From positions 1-45,907 of IMG/VR virus record IMGVR_UViG_3300032304_001403: a stretch of DNA of 45,907 nucleotides, one strand, 5' to 3'. The notes beneath the pieces were generated by a model. The model had not been told where the DNA came from. It was given only the letters and a program-made list of their open reading frames with translations, and made no database searches. Shown here one piece after another: positions 42,649-45,907 of this stretch. The stretch is from a virus. How positions within the stretch are numbered: position 1 is the stretch's first letter; every line of letters begins with the position of its first letter. The position numbers were made by a program, and so were the translations under genes.

Positions 42649-42874
42649 GAAAATAGAGCTATTAAAATGGTTGCCCTCTGAGGGAGAAAATATAGAAATA
42701 GATTGGCCTAAAGTACACAAAACCATAGGTATAGATCAGACTAAATGGCTACTCAAACAGCCGCAAGTATCGTGTCAGTTAATGCTGGAACGCAATGACA
42801 TGTACTGTCGATTAATTGCTGAATTCTATGACGAAAAAACATTGGTATCCTATCACCTAATGTGGGCTAAATAA
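42638..42874 (+). CDS. Small conserved protein downstream of helicase
   Basis: This 78-aa protein overlaps the end of gp41 by 11 nt. It contains LLKWLPSEGENIEIDWPKVHKTIGIDQTKWLLKQ. It is unrecognised; probably co-translated with the helicase. No motif. Confidence 0.5.
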   Translation: MKNKKIELLKWLPSEGENIEIDWPKVHKTIGIDQTKWLLKQPQVSCQLMLERNDMYCRLIAEFYDEKTLVSYHLMWAK

Positions 42875-42877
42875 TGA

Positions 42878-43270
42878 ATGCGAGCAAAAGAATTTATCAA
42901 CGAAGCGACACAAAAAGAACGCGGAAAAGCCAGTAAAGTTGGAGGTCGTGCAGACGCTGCTCTTCCGGGCATATATGTTCAGCGCCAATTGAGAAACACT
43001 GATACTTATCTGCAGATGCGTTACGGTATGGCGTTGGCTGCTGCTCGTGCAGAAAAAGCAGGCCACGTAGAATTCGCTCAAGAAACTGCATGGGCAGAAA
43101 ACTTTATCAACGGCATGTTTGTGCCTGAAGACGAAGAAACTATTATGCTAGCTTCAAAATTGATGGGTGTGACTCCCACTCGCATCACAGACAACAAGAG
43201 CCGTGAGCCAGACAGCACACATCGAGTTAGTCCTGTAGCCGCACCCAAACGCAATCGCTACGGAGTTTAA
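42878..43270 (+). CDS. Probable virion-packaged protein with capsid-targeting-like N-terminus
   Basis: This 130-aa protein begins MRAKEFINEA, which fits the T4 capsid-targeting pattern (MKTYQEFIAE), including a possible gp21-type cleavage after INE. The rest is helical with conserved RYGMALAAARAEKAGH, Ala-rich helix, and a KLMGVTPTRITDNKSREPDST segment. It sits 3 nt after the previous stop; TAAATA lies at 42868-42873 but 4 nt from the ATG, one short of the late geometry. Function unknown. Confidence 0.5.
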   Translation: MRAKEFINEATQKERGKASKVGGRADAALPGIYVQRQLRNTDTYLQMRYGMALAAARAEKAGHVEFAQETAWAENFINGMFVPEDEETIMLASKLMGVTPTRITDNKSREPDSTHRVSPVAAPKRNRYGV

Positions 43271-43271
43271 C

Positions 43272-43982
43272 GTGCGATTAAGAGAATTCTCCCAAACAGA
43301 TTTTGTCACGGTAAACACAGAACTAAATCCCAAACTATGGCAAGAAGGCAGACTAGACGGCAAAGTGCGCTTTAAGCTGTTACAGATAGCCAGAGCGTTT
43401 GTGGATTTCGTAGGTGTGGATCTGGCTGTCAAAGACTACACGATAACTGGATCTAATGCCAACTATACGTGGAGCAAGTACAGCGACCTTGATCTGCATG
43501 TGATCATTGAAGGTGAAGTATCAGATGCACAAAGAGAGCTGTTTTCTGCGAAAAAGGCACTGTGGGCAGAATACCATGACATCACTGTAAAGGGTCTGCC
43601 TGTGGAGTGTTATGTACAGGGCGAATCAGAAACACATCACAGCACAGGAGTCTACAGTGTCATGGACAGCCGTTGGTTGATCAAGCCGCAGAAGACAGAA
43701 CCCGATCTAGATGATCAAGCCGTGGAAGCCAAAAAAGACAGCATGCTCAGTCAGATGGAACAGGCCTTGTTGAGCAAAGACCTAGAAAAACTTAGATTAG
43801 TCAAAGACAAAATTACCACCATGCGCCGTGCTGGTCTCGATCGTGCTGGTGAATATTCTGTGGAAAATGTGGTGTTCAAGATACTGCGCAATCTAGGCCT
43901 GATAGATCAAATCACCGAAAAAATAAGAGAGCTGGAAGATGCAGAGCTCTCTTTGGAACAACAGACCAACGTATTAGATTAA
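43272..43982 (+). CDS. Nucleotidyltransferase-fold protein
   Basis: This 236-aa protein has the NTase signature ITGSNANYTWSKYSDLDLHVII (GS...SDLDLHV, about 57-78), where the two Asp residues would bind metal. A third acidic residue in GLPVECYVQGE (about 114) fits the family's late carboxylate. Followed by a long helical C-terminus (about 150-236). Start is GTG with GGAG upstream. Substrate unknown: the family spans tRNA-modifying, antibiotic-modifying and toxin or antitoxin NTases. Its stop overlaps a convergent gene on TTAA. Confidence 0.65.
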   Translation: MRLREFSQTDFVTVNTELNPKLWQEGRLDGKVRFKLLQIARAFVDFVGVDLAVKDYTITGSNANYTWSKYSDLDLHVIIEGEVSDAQRELFSAKKALWAEYHDITVKGLPVECYVQGESETHHSTGVYSVMDSRWLIKPQKTEPDLDDQAVEAKKDSMLSQMEQALLSKDLEKLRLVKDKITTMRRAGLDRAGEYSVENVVFKILRNLGLIDQITEKIRELEDAELSLEQQTNVLD

Positions 43983-44677
43983 TCGTTTCTAACGCCAAAT
44001 AATGATAATAGATTGATAAAGATGTTGATGAAGTTCATGTACAGACTCAATGCACCTGATATCTCCACAGCGTCTGTGGTATCCACAGAAATCATTTCAC
44101 GTATGCGTTGCGTGTCGTAGGCAGTCAATCCCAAGAATATAATAATAGCCAGGGCTGAGATCACAGTGGCCATCACACTAGAGCCAATAAAGATGTTGAC
44201 GATGCTGGCTATGACAATGGCAATCAATCCTATGAACATAAACTGCCCTAGGCTCTCTAGACTGCGTTTGGTAAAGTAACCATAGCCGCTCATCACAGCA
44301 AACAGTATGGCTGCACCCATGAATGCACTCACAATCGATCCCATGGTAAACACTGCAAAGATCATTGCAAAGCTGAGTCCCATCAAGGCAGCAAAACCAT
44401 GTAGACATAGCTGTGCAACACCTTTACTGGGATTAGTACCCAATACGTAACTGATGCCAAAGATCGCAGCCAAAGGTGCAAAGATCACGATCCATTTTAA
44501 CACACCAGTGAAAAAGAACTGTACGAGTTCTGGTGTTGTGCCTACCCAATAACTGACCAACATAGATACCAAGACTGCTAGACTCATGTGTGCATACACC
44601 CGGCCCATGGCTGCGTTGATGTCAGCAGCTGAACGATAGGCCAAGGTGCCTTGATCTGAATAATTTACTCCAAACAT
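43979..44677 (-). CDS. Bax-inhibitor-1 family membrane protein
   Basis: This 232-aa protein has seven predicted hydrophobic membrane segments and belongs to the TMBIM/YccA family: a soluble N-terminus (YSDQGTLAYRSAADINAAMGRVYAHM), then HMSLAVLVSMLVSYWVG, and the family-typical segments LGLTAYDTQRIREM (Asp in the last loops; about 190-203) and ALSLYMNFINIFINLLSLFG at the C-terminus. Bacterial members are inner-membrane proteins; a role in modulating calcium or protease activity is suggested for the family. It is probably of bacterial origin. Own sigma70 promoter and AAGGAG site. Confidence 0.88.
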   Translation of the reverse strand: MFGVNYSDQGTLAYRSAADINAAMGRVYAHMSLAVLVSMLVSYWVGTTPELVQFFFTGVLKWIVIFAPLAAIFGISYVLGTNPSKGVAQLCLHGFAALMGLSFAMIFAVFTMGSIVSAFMGAAILFAVMSGYGYFTKRSLESLGQFMFIGLIAIVIASIVNIFIGSSVMATVISALAIIIFLGLTAYDTQRIREMISVDTTDAVEISGALSLYMNFINIFINLLSLFGVRND

Positions 44678-44704
44678 TGTATACTCCTTGTGGTTAGATA
44701 TTTA

Positions 44705-44733
44705 ATTATACAGTGTAATTCATCAAAGGTCAA
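44705..44733 (-). promoter_or_regulatory. Strong sigma70 promoter of the Bax-inhibitor gene
   Basis: On the minus strand, TTGACC (44733-44728) and TATAAT (44710-44705) have a 17-bp spacer. +1 is near 44698, with AAGGAG (44689-44684) six nt from the ATG. An overlapping ATTAAATA next to the -10 could serve late transcription. Unlike the leaderless units, this has an ordinary 21-nt leader. Confidence 0.75.
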
Positions 44734-44943
44734 CTAGCTGCGTTCGCTGGGTGTGTATAATTTCACAAAGCCCTGCCATTCTGCACCAGTTCTAGCAGTC
44801 ATGCGATCAGCCAACTGCCGAGCCATGTCCTCAGCCAAAATCCTTTGTTTCTGGGTGAATCTTGTGCCAGTGAGATCCTGGGATTTGATGGTTTGCCCGG
44901 TGACTGTGCTACGGGCCATGGGTAATAGATATTGTTCGCTCAT
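44734..44943 (-). CDS. Small basic conserved protein
   Basis: This 69-aa protein is unrecognised; it begins MSEQYLLPMARSTVTGQ and has an Arg/Gln-rich helical middle (RFTQKQRILAEDMARQLADRM). Start at 44943 is chosen over an upstream in-frame ATG at 44973 because the late box lies between them, 5 nt from the chosen ATG. It may be a small virion or regulatory protein. Confidence 0.55.
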   Translation of the reverse strand: MSEQYLLPMARSTVTGQTIKSQDLTGTRFTQKQRILAEDMARQLADRMTARTGAEWQGFVKLYTPSERS

Positions 44944-44948
44944 GAAAA

Positions 44949-44955
44949 TATTTAT
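44949..44955 (-). promoter_or_regulatory. Late promoter box, leaderless geometry (minus strand)
   Basis: On the minus strand ATAAATA ends exactly 5 nt before the ATG at 44943. It is the only minus-strand member of the leaderless set and shows the geometry is not a strand artefact. Confidence 0.68.
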
Positions 44956-45800
44956 GCCAAATATCGATTCCATATGTGATCAGCGAAACGGCTGTGATGC
45001 AGCACACTGGGATGCATGTCGTTTTCTGCTGGAGGTATGTGGGGATCATGCAGTATACGTGATGATTCGTGATCCACTGAGATATCATACCACGAATCCG
45101 GGTGTGGTATCACGTAGGGATCTCGCAGTGACGGTGGCAGCTGTGATCTAGCTGTGTCCAGCTGTGACAGATACGATTCGGGTTCCACACTGAGATGTAT
45201 GACTCTGGCACCAGTATTGTCAAGAAAACCCGCGGTCATGATCTGTAAAATTAGACTGCGATAATACTGATCATACATGCCCATGGGATCCAAGTGGCTG
45301 TTCAACAGTGTGTGTATGTACTGATAGATATACTGGTCTGCGTGTTGGTCACTGTGCGAAAGTCCAAAAAACCTATTGAATCCCGGTAGTATGCGTGTGC
45401 GCCAATTTGAGTCTGGATCAACCATGTTGGCCAAGGGCACTGACGTACGAGCAGGCCACTGTAGACTGATTCTACTGAGGTATGTCCACATTACTATGAC
45501 TATGTCATCACTGTGTATGTGTTTGGCTTGAACTGCACACTGACGAGCTATCTGCTGGAAACAAGCGCCACGGCGAGCATGATTCTGTACTGGAATGCCT
45601 AGACGACGGCCCAATACCGCAGGCCATGCATATTCACTGGGTTGATATAGGTGTATGTCTTCCCACTGAAACTCAATGCGTTGCTCACGAATTTCATCAG
45701 CAGTAAGTGGTCTCCCCGAACTGTCACAGACAGGCTTGACCACATCCGGAAGTGCGAAACCCTGTGTGATAGAACAGCCAAATGCATGTAGTGTGGTCAT
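44952..45800 (-). CDS. SGNH/GDSL-hydrolase-like protein
   Basis: This 282-aa protein begins TTLHAFGCSITQGFALPD, matching SGNH block I (G-C-S, nucleophile Ser about 10). DIVIVMWTYLSRISLQW (about 99-115) may carry block III, and HPDSWYDISVDHES with PAENDMHPSVLHHSRFADHIW near the C-terminus offers the DxxH-like block V (NDMHPS). It probably hydrolyses an ester or modifies a glycan. It is a second SGNH-type gene besides the island one at 19507, but little similar to it. Confidence 0.65.
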   Translation of the reverse strand: MTTLHAFGCSITQGFALPDVVKPVCDSSGRPLTADEIREQRIEFQWEDIHLYQPSEYAWPAVLGRRLGIPVQNHARRGACFQQIARQCAVQAKHIHSDDIVIVMWTYLSRISLQWPARTSVPLANMVDPDSNWRTRILPGFNRFFGLSHSDQHADQYIYQYIHTLLNSHLDPMGMYDQYYRSLILQIMTAGFLDNTGARVIHLSVEPESYLSQLDTARSQLPPSLRDPYVIPHPDSWYDISVDHESSRILHDPHIPPAENDMHPSVLHHSRFADHIWNRYLA

Positions 45801-45837
45801 ATGCAGTAATTATTCCAAGATGGATTTGGGTGGGATT

Positions 45838-45901
45838 ATTCCTGGCGAAGCGCAGCGCAAAATTTTTTTGTGCAGAGCACTACAGCGCAGATTTTTTCAG
45901 T
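45838..45901 (+). other. GC-rich repeat next to T tracts at the window edge
   Basis: Between 45838 and the window end are three AGCGCA copies, each close to runs of A or T (AAAATTTTTTT and ATTTTTT), and a small hairpin GTGC-AGA-GCAC. It might be a terminator of a gene outside the window or a recombination or packaging signal. It does not form a single long stem. Confidence 0.35.
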
Positions 45902-45907
45902 CACTGA

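Noticed and set aside
42868-42878. TAAATA before the ATG at 42878 as another leaderless late promoter
   Set aside because: The distance is 4 nt instead of 5 and the box overlaps the previous stop codon (TAA), so it was not counted in the set.
45801-45812. Leaderless promoter before the SGNH gene at 45800
   Set aside because: The minus strand has ATAATTA, but the box is degenerate and 6 nt from the ATG; no -35 was found.
1-45907. tRNA, CRISPR array, integrase or insertion sequence
   Set aside because: No cloverleaf-like region, regular repeat-spacer array, recombinase motif or terminal inverted repeats were seen by eye in the few intergenic gaps.

Overview
This window is a compact stretch of a T4-like contractile-tailed phage genome (Caudoviricetes, myovirus morphotype). 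There are almost no gaps, and no rRNA, tRNA, integrase, IS element or CRISPR array was seen. The T4-type core genes recognisable by sequence are tail sheath gp18, tail tube gp19, head completion gp4, terminase gp16 and gp17, ssDNA-binding gp32, UvsX, UvsW, primase gp61 and helicase gp41, with probable UvsY and clamp-loader gp62. The protein flavour resembles marine T4-like phages (cyanophage or pelagic myophage relatives). The host cannot be fixed from the window: no photosynthesis genes are present, but near-consensus sigma70 promoters are.

Layout: (1) 50-12178 (+), virion assembly and packaging: an unusually long sheath, tube, a tube-junction protein, gp4, gp16, prohead-core-like proteins, gp17 and a large acidic protein. 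Stem-loop terminators follow gp19, the gene before gp17, and the 627-aa gene. (2) 12240-15352 (+), recombination and replication: gp32, uvsX and a UvsY-like gene. (3) 15386-30848, an island of about 15.5 kb for glycan and small-molecule chemistry. Five + genes run towards 14 - genes and end 2 bp apart at 20190/20193; one more + gene lies at 30024. The island holds nucleotidyltransferases, glycosyltransferases, KpsC/KpsS-like modules, SAM methyltransferases (FkbM, TylF and class I types), an SDR reductase, a sugar-nucleotide transferase/HAD fusion and a choline-kinase-like protein. (4) 30880-37655 (+): an unknown protein, uvsW, methyltransferase and cupin genes, a gp62-like gene, a zinc-finger protein and a miniature protein carrying DnaE (Pol III alpha) active-site motifs. 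(5) 38055-43982 (+): a structural protein, primase, a one-domain carbamoyltransferase, helicase and two small virion-type or NTase proteins. (6) 43979-45800 (-): a Bax-inhibitor-1 family membrane protein, a small protein and an SGNH hydrolase.

How it works together: packaging and tail genes make the particle, gp32/UvsX/UvsY/UvsW/gp41/gp61/gp62 support recombination-dependent replication, and the island probably builds or modifies a glycan on the virion, the host surface or another target not visible here.

The most striking regulatory feature is positional. Six genes have a T4-late-type [A/G]TAAATA box ending exactly 5 nt before the ATG. Three others have a sigma70 -10 hexamer ending exactly 6 nt before the ATG, two of them with a perfect TTGACA and a 17-bp spacer. 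Both geometries put the predicted +1 on the A of the start codon, so these transcription units look leaderless. The other units use ordinary leaders with Shine-Dalgarno sites.
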